From Mycobacterium lepromatosis (GTDB taxonomy: Bacteria > Actinomycetota > Actinomycetes > Mycobacteriales > Mycobacteriaceae): DNA of 64,000 nt. The notes under the pieces were generated by a model. That model was not told where the DNA came from. It saw only the letters and a program-made list of their open reading frames with translations, and did no database searches. The position numbers and the translations under genes were made by a program. The stretch lies in the NCBI RefSeq assembly GCF_000975265.2, contig NZ_CP083405.1:124001-188000 (forward strand). Reading direction: 5' to 3'. This document shows positions 29,520-38,662 of this stretch, in pieces (position 1 is the first letter of the stretch; every line of letters starts with the position of its first letter).

Positions 29520-31484
29520 CTAGGTGTGAGTCGCTGTGGCGTTTCCGCGCCACTCGAAGATCCGCGCAGCACCGTTGTCATACATTTTCTTCCACGACTT
29601 TGATTCCTCTAGTGACACTAGTCCGTCGGGTACGGCAAACCCTCGCACTGTCGGGCTGGTGGTCAGGATGTAGCGAATATTGAGTACTCGGACCGCTTCG
29701 ACGACCCACGGATTGCCAGTGTGCGCGTAAGCCCAGAAGGCGTACCGGAAATAGCCAGGGCCCGTCTGCTGCGGGAAGTCGTAGTGGGTCCACAGCGGAT
29801 GCAGGTCGGCCACCGCGTACATCCAGGAGCTTCCGTCGGTATTGGAGTTGCCAATGATGGTGTCGTGTGCACCTGGCAGGGTCGCCAGGTAGGACATAGC
29901 GTCAAGATCTTTCTGGTTGACCATCACCGAGTCGTATTTGTCGCCGAACAGGACCAGATGTCGAAAAAGATAGTGCCAGGCGGTTAACACGGTGGCCGCC
30001 ACCAGCAGCACCGCGGTGGCTGTTGTCCAAACGGGTCTGGGTAACGGTGCGAACCGGGAAGTGACTCGCCGAACTCCTACGACCAGGAATAGTACTCCGG
30101 CGAACAACGCGATGCCTGCCATCGGCGTCAGCAGCATGGTCACTACTGCCGAGAGCCGTCGCGGGTCGTTGTAGAAGAACTGGCTGAAACCTTCGATGGC
30201 GTCGCCGATCGGGCCGCGAAACGGCGCCCCTGAGTAAACAGTCATCATGGTCAACACCAGCCAGGCCATCGGGGTCCACCAGATTTTCTGGTACAGCAGA
30301 ATTGCCATGCCAATGGCGGCTAACGCCACCAAACCGTATTGTGTCGGGAAATCGTTCAGGTGGCGGGTGTGCAAAAGAAGTGCATCGATCACGCCTTGTT
30401 TCACGCTCTTGAAGCTGGGGAATGAGTGCCCGGCTATGATATCGGCCTGCTTTAACACCCCGATGAACTGCGGCGCAAGTATAAGAGCGGCCGGCATCGC
30501 TACGGTGGCCAGGGTCTGCGCGTCGGCTGCCCGGCTGCGCACCGGGTGCAATAGCGCGTTCAGTAACCACCAACCCAACAGGAAAAAGATGACGACGAAC
30601 CCGCCAGTGAGATGCACCGAGAAGGTGCCCACCAGTGCCAGAATGGCCACTGGTGTACGATCGCGGTGGCGCAACGTCGAGGTGATCAAGACCATCGTTG
30701 GTACCGCGACCCCGTAAGCTGCCAGGTTAGGCATCGCGGCGACACCGAATTCAACATAGGGGACCGAGGTGAACGCCGCCGACAACGCGGCCGCGGTGGC
30801 TGACGCCCCAGCGGCGCGCTTTTGCGTCGTAACTGGGCGCAACAGATGCCAAGTGAGGGTAGCTGCACTGACCGGAAACAGCCAAACTGCCGCCGCCAGC
30901 GAGGTCACGGTGTAGCCGGTGGTGGGTGCCGCCCCGGTGAGTTGGCAGTAGACTGCTGCCAGAGCATGAAAAACTGATGGATAATACAGCACCGAGTGTG
31001 TCTCGACGTTGCGAAGCTCACCCATGTGGGTGGGCGACGCCTGGCCGGTGTCGAGGATAAAACGCACCGTGTTGGCGTGCCAGAGCGCGTCCCAGGTGCT
31101 GGGTATGGATTGCCAATGCAGCAGGCCACGATAGGCCGCCCAGCCAATCAATAAGGCGCCCAACAACACTCCACCCGCCACCGTTGCCGCTGGCCATCTG
31201 CTGATCCCTCGGGCTTCGGCCGCGGTATCGCGGTAGCGGGCTAGCAGGAGCCGAAAAGCAATCATAAACATGCTCACCGCGACCAGAGCGGCCAATGCTG
31301 TCCAACCGTTCCAGGGTATTCCGACCACACCAAAAGGAATGGTCGCCAGCGCAATCACACCGTACGTCAACGCTGGACTAACCGCAATAGCTATCGGCCA
31401 AGTTAGCGCAGCGAAACGCGCGACGATTGTTGCCGGCACGATCAGCAAGAACAATGCGATCAGAGTTCCGCAGCATAGCCCCAC
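29520..31484 (-). CDS. Polytopic membrane GT-C-like protein (Rv3779 type)
   Basis: Large membrane protein (654 aa) with about a dozen hydrophobic helices through residue 520 and a C-terminal extracytoplasmic domain. An external loop early in the protein (SIPSTWDALWHANTVRFI) carries the Asp expected of a GT-C fold. The M. tuberculosis orthologue, about 666 aa, has been reported as involved in polyprenylphosphate-mannose formation; that is recalled, not shown here. GTG start at 31484. It is the first gene of the leftward bpa-wzt-glfT1-wzm run and is divergent from the gene at 31612, leaving a 127-base shared promoter region. Confidence 0.88.
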   Translation of the reverse strand: MGLCCGTLIALFLLIVPATIVARFAALTWPIAIAVSPALTYGVIALATIPFGVVGIPWNGWTALAALVAVSMFMIAFRLLLARYRDTAAEARGISRWPAATVAGGVLLGALLIGWAAYRGLLHWQSIPSTWDALWHANTVRFILDTGQASPTHMGELRNVETHSVLYYPSVFHALAAVYCQLTGAAPTTGYTVTSLAAAVWLFPVSAATLTWHLLRPVTTQKRAAGASATAAALSAAFTSVPYVEFGVAAMPNLAAYGVAVPTMVLITSTLRHRDRTPVAILALVGTFSVHLTGGFVVIFFLLGWWLLNALLHPVRSRAADAQTLATVAMPAALILAPQFIGVLKQADIIAGHSFPSFKSVKQGVIDALLLHTRHLNDFPTQYGLVALAAIGMAILLYQKIWWTPMAWLVLTMMTVYSGAPFRGPIGDAIEGFSQFFYNDPRRLSAVVTMLLTPMAGIALFAGVLFLVVGVRRVTSRFAPLPRPVWTTATAVLLVAATVLTAWHYLFRHLVLFGDKYDSVMVNQKDLDAMSYLATLPGAHDTIIGNSNTDGSSWMYAVADLHPLWTHYDFPQQTGPGYFRYAFWAYAHTGNPWVVEAVRVLNIRYILTTSPTVRGFAVPDGLVSLEESKSWKKMYDNGAARIFEWRGNATATHT

Positions 31485-31611
31485 TCGACTAGTATGGCTT
31501 CCTGGGTGACTTTGCTCCCGACATTCTCGACTGGTTGGAATGGCTTGGCCGATTCTTGGTATCCGCTACCGTCGCGAATTCGCGGACTGGCGAAACTCTA
31601 AGGTGGCTGGC

Positions 31612-32808
31612 ATGGCATACGACGTTGCCCGGGTGCGTGGTCTCCACCCGTCTCTGGGTGATGGATGGGTGCATTTCGATGCGCCGGCTGGGATGCTGAT
31701 TCCGGATTCCGTCGCGACCACAGTGTCGACTGCATTCCGCAGATCCAGTGCTACCACATCAGGTGCTCACCCGTCCGCGCAGCGCAGTGCCGCGGTGCTG
31801 GCCGCGGCGCGTGCCTCGGTGGCCGATTTATTCGGTGCCGACCCGGCCGGTGTCGTGTTGGGCGCCGATCGCGCGGTCTTATTGTCGTCGCTGGCCGCAG
31901 CCTCGTACTCGCGTGCCGGCCTGGGATACGAGGTGATTGTCAGCCGTCTCGACGACGAGGTGAACATAGCTCCGTGGCTGTGGGCGGCACACCGCCACGG
32001 AGCGAAGGTGAAATGGGCCGAGGTCGATATCGAGACCGGCGAATTGCCTACGTGGCAGTGGGAGAGCCTGATCGGTGAGTTGACCCGGCTGGTGGCCGTT
32101 ACGTCCGCGTCGGGGACGTTGGGTACCGTCACCGACCTGCGAGCGATGACCAAGCTGGTCCACGATGTCGGCGGGCTCGTCGTAGTCGATCATTCCGCCG
32201 CTTCCCCCTACCGGCTGTTCGATGTCCAAGAGACCGAGGTTGACGTGGTGGCGGTGAACGCTCATGCATGGGGCGGTCCACCGATCGGGGCGGTGGTGTT
32301 TCGCGACCCAGGGTTGATCGACACCTTCACTTTGGCGTCGACGGATCCCCACGCCGTGGGCCCGGCACGTCTCGAGGTTGGTTTGCACCAGTTCGGACTG
32401 CTGGCTGGTGTAGTAGACAGCATAGAATACCTTGCGGCACTTGATGAGTCGGCTCGTGGCAGCAGGCGCGAACGGCTATCGGTGTCAATGCAATCCGCCG
32501 GGTCGTATCTGAACCGGATATTCGACTACCTGATGATGTCGTTGCGATCGTTGTCGTTGGTGATGGTGATCGGCCGTCCGGAGGCGCGGATACCGGTTGT
32601 CAGTTTCGCACACCAAGGGGTGCCTGCAGACAGGGTGGTGAAGCGCCTGGCGGACAACGGAATTCTGGCGATATGCGACCCAAGGTCACGTGTGCTAGAC
32701 GTCCTCGGCGTAAATGACATCGGCGGCGCGGTTACCGTCGGGCTAGCGCATTATTCGACGACGGTCGAAGTCGACCAGCTAGTGCGAACGCTGGCGTCGC
32801 TTGGCTAG
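31612..32808 (+). CDS. Class V aminotransferase/cysteine-desulfurase-fold protein lacking the PLP lysine (Rv3778c type)
   Basis: 398 aa with the overall layout of SufS/CsdA-type fold-type I enzymes. It has a large domain with [15 protein letters not shown], where the PLP-ring Asp is kept (normally VDGAQ). It then has [16 protein letters not shown], where enzymes of the family read SGHKxxGPxGIG. The position of the Schiff-base lysine is therefore Ala (residue 219, bases 32266-32268). The same VNAHAWGG sequence is in my memory of the M. tuberculosis orthologue, so this is not leprosy-bacillus decay. The protein is otherwise complete, so a non-catalytic or different role is likely. The ATG at 31612 follows AAGGTGG; an open frame extends 24 codons upstream. 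Convergent with the next gene (15 bases apart). Confidence 0.9.
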   Translation: MAYDVARVRGLHPSLGDGWVHFDAPAGMLIPDSVATTVSTAFRRSSATTSGAHPSAQRSAAVLAAARASVADLFGADPAGVVLGADRAVLLSSLAAASYSRAGLGYEVIVSRLDDEVNIAPWLWAAHRHGAKVKWAEVDIETGELPTWQWESLIGELTRLVAVTSASGTLGTVTDLRAMTKLVHDVGGLVVVDHSAASPYRLFDVQETEVDVVAVNAHAWGGPPIGAVVFRDPGLIDTFTLASTDPHAVGPARLEVGLHQFGLLAGVVDSIEYLAALDESARGSRRERLSVSMQSAGSYLNRIFDYLMMSLRSLSLVMVIGRPEARIPVVSFAHQGVPADRVVKRLADNGILAICDPRSRVLDVLGVNDIGGAVTVGLAHYSTTVEVDQLVRTLASLG

Positions 32809-32823
32809 CGGTACAGCGTGCGG

Positions 32824-33816
32824 TCAAGTTTCGCTTTCCGAGCCTGCGACGGTCAGCACGATCTTCCCGGACACCTTGCCTGACACCAACAGTTGGTGCG
32901 CGTCAGCTGCCTGTTGGAGAGCCATGCGCGCTCCGATGATGGGCCGCACAGCCCCGGCGGCGATCATCGGCCAGATCGAGGTCGTGACTGCGGCCACGAT
33001 TTCGCTTTTACTGTTCGGGCCGTTCACGGGCCGGGCTCGCAGTGTGCTGCCGATCACCCGAGCCCGTTTGCTCAGCAACTTGCCGAGGTTGAGCTTGCCC
33101 TTTACCCCCCCCTGCAATCCTATGATGATAAGCTGCCCATCGGTGGCCAGAGCGTCGATATTGCGGTCCAGATACACCGCGCCCATGATGTCGAGGATTA
33201 TGTCGGCGCCGCAGCTCTGCTGCTGCAGCCGCGCAACGAAGTCCTCTTCGCGGTAGTTGATGGTGATCTGGGCGCCCAGTTTGCGACAGAATTCCAGTTT
33301 TTCTTCTGATCCAGCGGTGACCGCCACCTTGGCGCCCAACGCTCGTGCCACCTGGATCCCGTGGCTCCCTATGCCACTGGTGCCGCCGTGCAACAGCAGT
33401 AGCTGTCCTGCGCTCAGATGAGCGGACATCACTAGGTTCGACCACACCGTGCAGGCCACTTCCGGTATTCCCGCGGCGTCAGCTACGTTGATACCCTTGG
33501 GGATCGGCATCACCTGACTGGCGGGAACGGCGACATATTCCGCGTAGCCGCCGCCGGCAAGCAAAGCGCAAACTTCTTGTCCGTCAGACCATTCGGTGAC
33601 ACCTGGGCCGACTGCCGCGATGACACCGGCTACCTCCATGCCGATAATCGCGCTGGTCCCTGGCGGCTGCGGATATTTTCCAGCTGCCTGCAGCACGTCG
33701 GCGCGGTTGACGCCGGCCGCTGCAACCTGGATAAGTACCTCGCCGGGGCCTGCCGCGACATCGGGTACTTCCCGCCATTTCAGTTGGTTGGGTGATTCGG
33801 CGACGACGGCATACAT
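32824..33816 (-). CDS. Zinc-free quinone oxidoreductase-like MDR protein (Rv3777 type)
   Basis: Medium-chain dehydrogenase/reductase of 330 aa in the NADPH:quinone oxidoreductase group. The N-terminal GroES-like domain has GVNRADVLQAAGKYP and the nucleotide domain has LLHGGTSGIGSHGIQVARALGAKV (about 141-165, glycine-rich loop GGTSGIGS). The structural and catalytic zinc ligands of alcohol dehydrogenases are absent. Substrate unknown. A run of eight C (33105-33112; G8 in the coding strand, encoding part of GGV) is a potential slippage site. It lies just downstream of tRNA-Ser in the opposite direction and is convergent with the aminotransferase-fold gene. Confidence 0.92.
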   Translation of the reverse strand: MYAVVAESPNQLKWREVPDVAAGPGEVLIQVAAAGVNRADVLQAAGKYPQPPGTSAIIGMEVAGVIAAVGPGVTEWSDGQEVCALLAGGGYAEYVAVPASQVMPIPKGINVADAAGIPEVACTVWSNLVMSAHLSAGQLLLLHGGTSGIGSHGIQVARALGAKVAVTAGSEEKLEFCRKLGAQITINYREEDFVARLQQQSCGADIILDIMGAVYLDRNIDALATDGQLIIIGLQGGVKGKLNLGKLLSKRARVIGSTLRARPVNGPNSKSEIVAAVTTSIWPMIAAGAVRPIIGARMALQQAADAHQLLVSGKVSGKIVLTVAGSESET

Positions 33817-33866
33817 GTCGTTACAGTACTACCCCTTATTTTATTCTTGATTTTATTCTTGTAAAC

Positions 33867-33953
33867 GGTGGCGTGGCAGAGCGGCCTAATGCGCTCGCCT
33901 TGAAAGCGAGAGACGGCTAAAATCGTCCGAGGGTTCAAATCCCTCCGCCACCG
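33867..33953 (+). tRNA. tRNA-Ser (anticodon TGA)
   Basis: Cloverleaf can be drawn by eye: acceptor GGTGGCG pairs with CGCCACC, anticodon stem CTCGC/GCGAG with loop CTTGAAA giving anticodon TGA, a long variable arm (GACGG...CCGTC type, typical of class II serine tRNAs) and the T arm GAGGGTTCAAATCCCTC. The discriminator base is G. The CCA end is not fully encoded (CC follows). Confidence 0.96.
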
Positions 33954-34042
33954 CCGTGGTGTACTGGTAATGTGATATAACGTGTGATTGTAAGTTGATA
34001 CTCTGGTAGAATAGGAATTTTGCGTAAGCTGGCGCAGCGATG

Positions 34043-35278
34043 TTAGTGCGCCGGGATCTCGGCGGTGATTGTGTTCATCAACGCGCCGTAGCGTTCGGCG
34101 TTGGTGTCCTGACCGGGTTTGCCGCTGCTGATCACACCGGCGGCCAGGCTGCGCTGGGGGTCAGCCCAGATGGCGATGTTAACCAGGCCAAGATGTCCGA
34201 ACGCTGCTGGCGCGTTGCGTCCGAATGGCCCGAACTTGTTCGTTCCCAGGATGAATCCTGTACTCCAGCGAGCCGGCATCAGCCCCACCACGAAGTCCGG
34301 CCGTAAACGTCGGCATTCGGTTACTGCACTGCGCAGTGTTTCCGAGCGCAGCACCCGTATGCCATCGAGTTCGCCACCTCGAAGCCAGATTTCGGCGAAC
34401 CGGGACAGCTCGTTGGCGGTTGACACGGTGTTGGACGATGGCACGATGGTGGTGAGAAAAGGCAGAGTGTTGGTGTAGGGGATGACTTCGTGCACGGTTC
34501 CACCGATCGCCTTACGGAAGACCGCGGCAATGATCGGAGGCAACGGTCGTCCGGTGGCATGACTCGGAGCGACCAATGGGAAGTCCTTCTCGGCCACACC
34601 GAAGTTGGTCCAACGGAAGCCCAGCGGGTCCAGGATCTCGGTGGCAAGGATGTCGCGAATTTCCTTACCGGTTGCCGTCCAGATGATCTCGCGCATCAGC
34701 GGACCCCAGGTTAAGGCGTGGTAGATGTGCACCAAGCCCGGGCGGTAGAACGGTCTTAATTCGCTGAGCTTTTGCTGTGCGTACGCGTGGTCGTCAGCGC
34801 GGGTGACGTCTGGTCTGGGTCCTGTGGGGCAAGGGACGCCCGCGCTGTGGGTCAGCACATGCCGGATCGTGGTGCGATGTTTGCCGTGGCTGGTGTAGGT
34901 TGGTATATAATCGCACACTCGGTCATCGAGTGAGAAGTGTCCCCGCTCCACCAACATATGAACCACGGTCGCGGTGATGGCCTTGGCCGCTGAGTACGTG
35001 CAGAACGGCGTGTCAGTCGTGACGGGAATTTTTTCGGCATCGGGCGGATCAGTTGGTGCGTTGCCCCAGCCGTGGCCGATCGCACGGTTTAGCACAACCC
35101 GACCGTTTTGTCGGATGCATAACTGGATTGCGGGGTGCATGCCGGCCTGGTACCAGTGGCGAGTAGCCCGCCAGATTCGTTCGACGGCGGCGCTGTCGAT
35201 GTCGGAATGGTCCTCGTCGCCAATTGCCGTCACGGCGTCGAGGTCGGTCGGGACACAGATCTTTCCGTCTGAAGTCAA
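34043..35278 (-). CDS. lipE: Serine hydrolase/beta-lactamase-fold esterase LipE
   Basis: 411-aa member of the serine beta-lactamase/penicillin-binding-like hydrolase family, annotated in M. tuberculosis (Rv3775) as lipase LipE. The family nucleophile motif SxxK is SAAK (residues 96-99) and a Tyr candidate for the YxN position is in IYHALTWG. A third motif near the C-terminus (FGHLGLVNIA) replaces the KTG-like HxG element. It has no signal peptide. The natural substrate is unknown; family members act as esterases. The TTG start at 35278 gives an N-terminus like that of the M. tuberculosis protein. It ends a two-gene unit with echA21, ten bases apart. Confidence 0.9.
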   Translation of the reverse strand: MTSDGKICVPTDLDAVTAIGDEDHSDIDSAAVERIWRATRHWYQAGMHPAIQLCIRQNGRVVLNRAIGHGWGNAPTDPPDAEKIPVTTDTPFCTYSAAKAITATVVHMLVERGHFSLDDRVCDYIPTYTSHGKHRTTIRHVLTHSAGVPCPTGPRPDVTRADDHAYAQQKLSELRPFYRPGLVHIYHALTWGPLMREIIWTATGKEIRDILATEILDPLGFRWTNFGVAEKDFPLVAPSHATGRPLPPIIAAVFRKAIGGTVHEVIPYTNTLPFLTTIVPSSNTVSTANELSRFAEIWLRGGELDGIRVLRSETLRSAVTECRRLRPDFVVGLMPARWSTGFILGTNKFGPFGRNAPAAFGHLGLVNIAIWADPQRSLAAGVISSGKPGQDTNAERYGALMNTITAEIPAH

Positions 35279-35288
35279 AGCAGATGCC

Positions 35289-36125
35289 CTACTCCCCGGT
35301 GAACTGCGGAGCCCGTTTGGTGACTGTGGCCGATATACCCTCGGTTAGATCCTTGGACGGCAGGAAGGCCGCGTTCCACGCAGCGACGTAGCGCAGGTTC
35401 TCTGAGATAGCAGAGGTGCGTTGCTGGCCCAGGACATCCTTGATGCCGTAGACCGCTAGTGGCGGATTGGCGGCGATCTCGGCAGCGGTGGCATGGGCGG
35501 CGGCCAGCGTCTTGTCGGCGTTGTCGTAGACATCATTGACAAGGCCAATTTTCTCGGCACGGGCCGCGCCGATGTCTTTGCCCGTCAACGCCAGTTCACG
35601 CAGATGCCCGTCGCTCAAGATCAGTGGGAGGCGGGCTAGACTGCCCATGTCGGCCACTATGGCCAGTTTGACCTCTCGCACTGAGAACTTGGCGTCGGCG
35701 CTAGCATAGCGGATGTCGACCGCGGAGATCAGGTCGACGGCGCCACCAATGCACCACCCGTGCACCGACGCGATCGTGGGCGTGCGGCAATCAGCGACGG
35801 CGTTTATCGCCTTCTGCATCCGCAGCACCTCGGCGTGGAAGTCGGCGCGGGGACGGGCCAGTGCGCTGTCGGTCAGCAACGGGGCGAACGTCCTGCCCAT
35901 CGCGGGCACGTCCAGGCCGTAGCTAAAGTTTTTTCCTGATCCGGTGATGACGACGGCCCGTACCTCACGGTTGGTGTCTAGCTCTGCGAACACCTCCGGC
36001 ATCTCCGACCAGAAGGCCGGCCCCATCGCGTTGCCCTTGCCCGGCCCGATCAGTGTTACCTGTGCAACCCGATCTTTGGTTTCGACGGCAACGGATTCGT
36101 ATGCCCGATTTATGTCTGAGTCCAT
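35289..36125 (-). CDS. echA21: Enoyl-CoA hydratase/isomerase family protein EchA21
   Basis: Crotonase-fold protein of 278 aa from the ATG at 36125. Oxyanion-hole segments are GKNFSYGLDVPAM and VHGWCIGGAVDLISAVDIRYA; the second keeps the usual GxGGA-like turn. The position of the two catalytic Glu of true hydratases is not obvious (VREVKLAIVADMGSLARLP keeps a D near the usual D/E site), so isomerase or other crotonase chemistry is possible. An open frame continues 65 codons upstream, but the sequence there is Arg-rich and unlike the family, so the internal ATG is preferred. Orthologue of Rv3774; cotranscribed with lipE. Confidence 0.92.
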   Translation of the reverse strand: MDSDINRAYESVAVETKDRVAQVTLIGPGKGNAMGPAFWSEMPEVFAELDTNREVRAVVITGSGKNFSYGLDVPAMGRTFAPLLTDSALARPRADFHAEVLRMQKAINAVADCRTPTIASVHGWCIGGAVDLISAVDIRYASADAKFSVREVKLAIVADMGSLARLPLILSDGHLRELALTGKDIGAARAEKIGLVNDVYDNADKTLAAAHATAAEIAANPPLAVYGIKDVLGQQRTSAISENLRYVAAWNAAFLPSKDLTEGISATVTKRAPQFTGE

Positions 36126-36289
36126 ATCAAGACCATAGCGTGTCAGGGGTCCGCCGAGGTGCACGAGGTAAAGACGAAGGTCTTCACCTGCTTGGCGTGT
36201 CCACGCAGGAAATGAGCGCATACCAGCGCTTGGCGCACTAGCTCGTATGCGATCTAACGGGTGACTAGTAATTCGCCGCTTGTTTCTAC

Positions 36290-36760
36290 CTCTGTGTCGC
36301 AACGTTGACCGAGTCGCCAAGCGCGTTTAGGTCCACGACAGCTTCGCCAACATTGCCCATGTCTGTCACGTCGGCATTCGCCGCCACACCGATTTTCCTC
36401 CAGGAATTTTTTTAGTGCCATAGCCAATGACTTGCAACAGATTTCATCCTTCCTTAACTGTTGGCGATCGATATTAGTTCTCGCTGATGCCTTTAACGAA
36501 AAACGTCATAACTTCGACGCGGGTTAACTTGTCAACCAACATCTTTTCTGCGCAACAGCTCCCGCGTCGTAACTCCGTCAAACTGGTTGAACGGTGCGAC
36601 GAGATCCGAATCAGCATTGGCTTCACCCATGGTGGTTGACCAGCGCACGTCGGCGCACAACCCCGCAATGTCAACCTCGGTTCCCCCGGGGAGTCCTGTC
36701 GCAGCCACGTACGCACAGGTTCGGATTCTTGCGTAACCGTGTGTCGTCTGTGGAAGCAAA
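36290..36760 (-). pseudogene. Class III adenylate/guanylate cyclase domain relic
   Basis: Reverse-strand frames show a cyclase homology domain in pieces. IAGLCADVRWSTTMGE (about 36640-36690) matches the FADIRGSTxLxE metal-binding start of the domain. LVAPFNQFDGVTTREL and then, after a frameshift, MLVDKLTRVEVMTFF (about 36490-36545) match the LVDKxxGDEVMALF dimer/catalytic strand. GDSVNVATQR (about 36300-36330) matches GDxVNxAARL. Several frame changes and stops mean no product. Which M. tuberculosis cyclase it came from is not clear, and the interval has no cyclase at the equivalent Rv3773 position as far as I recall. Confidence 0.55.
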
Positions 36761-37505
36761 AATGTGGCCCACTACGCTACCGAACTGCTTACTGTACCCT
36801 TTACAGTGCGGTTCCTGCGATAACAATCGGCGGCACTGCTCTATTGTTTTGTTGTAGCTTAGTGTGTCCCTCGGTTAGCAGCGTGTGCCACGATACTCGA
36901 GCTGGTCACCGGCGGATCCGGAGACGTGAGCGATACACGGTCGGAATTGTCCATGCCGCTACCTCATACACTTTTGCCGTCGTGAGTTATGGGGTTTTAA
37001 TGCAACATGTTTCGTGTTGTCACTGTTGCTTAGCAACGTCTCCTTTCGATACTTCCCTCGAAATCGAGGTCATGGACCTGAAACAGGCTAGAGTGGGTAC
37101 GGCTCTTCTGAACAAGTAGTTTGCTACTCTTCACAACAAAGGGTTTACCAGGATCAATCCCGCATTAATATGAATTGCGGCCTACCTGTCCATCTGGACT
37201 CAATCATCTAACTATCGTTGTACCAGACTTTTTGACCATTCTTAAACATCATTGGACACCGGAAGAGTGTTTGGTTGCGGGACGGCCCTTGCACGCAATA
37301 CGGGGGGTAGCGAGCCTACAGCGGATCCCCACACTAGATACTAGTATTAAGGAGGCCAGGATGTCTTTACTGTTCATGCTGCTCATCAACGCCTTGACCG
37401 TACCGGCGTTGTTGTCCTTGTTCCCGGCGTCTACACACACCAGCGACAGTACGTAGGCTGCCGACTTGAAGGTCTTGCTGAATCAACCGGTTTTTCAATT
37501 GGTCG
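36761..37505. other. Decayed stretch, no gene recognised
   Basis: No intact gene and no recognisable family. A minus-strand run around 37250-37440 (ILASLILVSSVGIRC) reads like a broken membrane or exported protein but is too short to name. Confidence 0.5.
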
Positions 37506-38440
37506 TTCATTTTGTTTCCGACGTGGAATTCGCCGCTCTTCTGCTCGTCGATAGTGATTAAGACACCGCACGGTTCCGTATGTGCTGACCATCATGCGCG
37601 CATTCGGTTCCTGCTTAACGAAATTCAGTGTGTGATACCCCAGGTCACCCAGACGAAGTTGGTTTGTACCGGCGGAAGCGCGAACCCAGCGTAGCGCCAC
37701 GTGGCGCTGACACGGTCCTGGTCGCTGACCAGGGCTTCGGTGCTGGCTAGCAGCTCTTCGGCGGCCTTAATTGCGACAATGGCGTCGTCTTGTCTACGGC
37801 TTGACACGGTGAACGGTACGTAGACCTTGTCCAGAGTGGTGATCACGTCGGAGTGGTCGATCGCATAGCCGGCTCGTAATCCCGTTAGCCGGTACTCCTT
37901 TGAAAAAGTGCTCAGCACAACGACATCGGGATGATCCCGTACCAGTGTAGGGCTGTCCTACAGCAAACCGTAGCGGATCTATTTGACATAAGCTTTGTCG
38001 ATGACGATCGGCATTAATGCCGGAACCGGCTCCACGAAACGGGCCAGCTCGTCTGGATCTACGATGATGGACGTCGGATTAATTTGGGGTTGCAAACGAA
38101 AAACAGGCGGGTGCGGCTGGTGATCGCAGCCAGCATCGCGTAAAAGTCATAAGGTGGAATCGGCCCACGGTACTTTCCCGGCGGCTGCGCCAGCAGTTTG
38201 GACTTGCGTCGAATAGAGTTCAAAGCTGCACCACCCGAAAACGACCTCGTTGCTGGCTGAAGCAGTGATCTGGGCTAGTTGTTGGAGCATGCTGACTGAA
38301 CCGCACATGCATGAGACCAGGCCCCGTCTTATCGAGCGCACAAACTGTCAACCCGGCTAGCCCGGTCTGCAGGCGAGCCATCTATTTCGACAGTATATGT
38401 TGCTGCTGTGTACGCTATGCCTCTCCGGCGTTCAGGGATT
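37506..38440 (-). pseudogene. hisC2: Histidinol-phosphate/aromatic aminotransferase HisC2 relic
   Basis: Clear fold-type I aminotransferase remnant. Reverse-strand pieces in order are CGSVSMLQQLAQITAS and NEVVFGWCSFELYSTQVQ (about 38190-38310), then RTRLFFVCNP (about 38095-38125). FSKEYRLTGLRAGYA (about 37860-37905) includes the PLP lysine in SK, followed by VYVPFTVSS and LPPVQTNFVW (about 37640-37830). A degenerate C-terminus lies near 37510-37590. Frameshifts and in-frame stops separate the blocks. In M. tuberculosis (Rv3772) it lies beside echA21 at the same relative place. The organism therefore lost this second HisC-type enzyme, probably relying on another. Confidence 0.86.
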
Positions 38441-38479
38441 CTAGGAAAAGGGTCGGGTACCCTCCCAGGAGGGTCCAAA

Positions 38480-38567
38480 GGAGGCGTGCCAGAGCGGCCG
38501 AATGGGGCTCACTGCTAATGAGTTGTCCCTCTTAAGGGGACCGGAGGTTCAAATCCTCTCGCCTCCG
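38480..38567 (+). tRNA. tRNA-Ser (anticodon GCT)
   Basis: Acceptor GGAGGCG pairs with CGCCTCC. Anticodon stem-loop CTCACTGCTAATGAG has anticodon GCT; a long variable arm (TTGTCCCTCTTAAGGGGACC) marks a class II tRNA; T arm GGAGGTTCAAATCCTCT. Discriminator G. Confidence 0.96.
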
Positions 38568-38589
38568 CCGCGGATATAACTAAAAACAG

Positions 38590-38662
38590 GCGCCCGTAGC
38601 TCAACGGATAGAGCATCTGACTACGGATCAGAAGGTTAGGGGTTCGAATCCCTTCGGGCGCG
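38590..38662 (+). tRNA. tRNA-Arg (anticodon ACG)
   Basis: Acceptor GCGCCCG pairs with CGGGCGC. Anticodon stem-loop CTGACTACGGATCAG has anticodon ACG (A34 normally edited to inosine). T arm AGGGGTTCGAATCCCTT. It lies 22 bases after tRNA-Ser(GCT), so the pair is probably one transcript. Confidence 0.96.

Noticed and set aside
36126..36320. Upstream extension of echA21 by 65 codons
   Set aside because: Arg-rich with no crotonase similarity; the internal ATG matches the known start of the family member.
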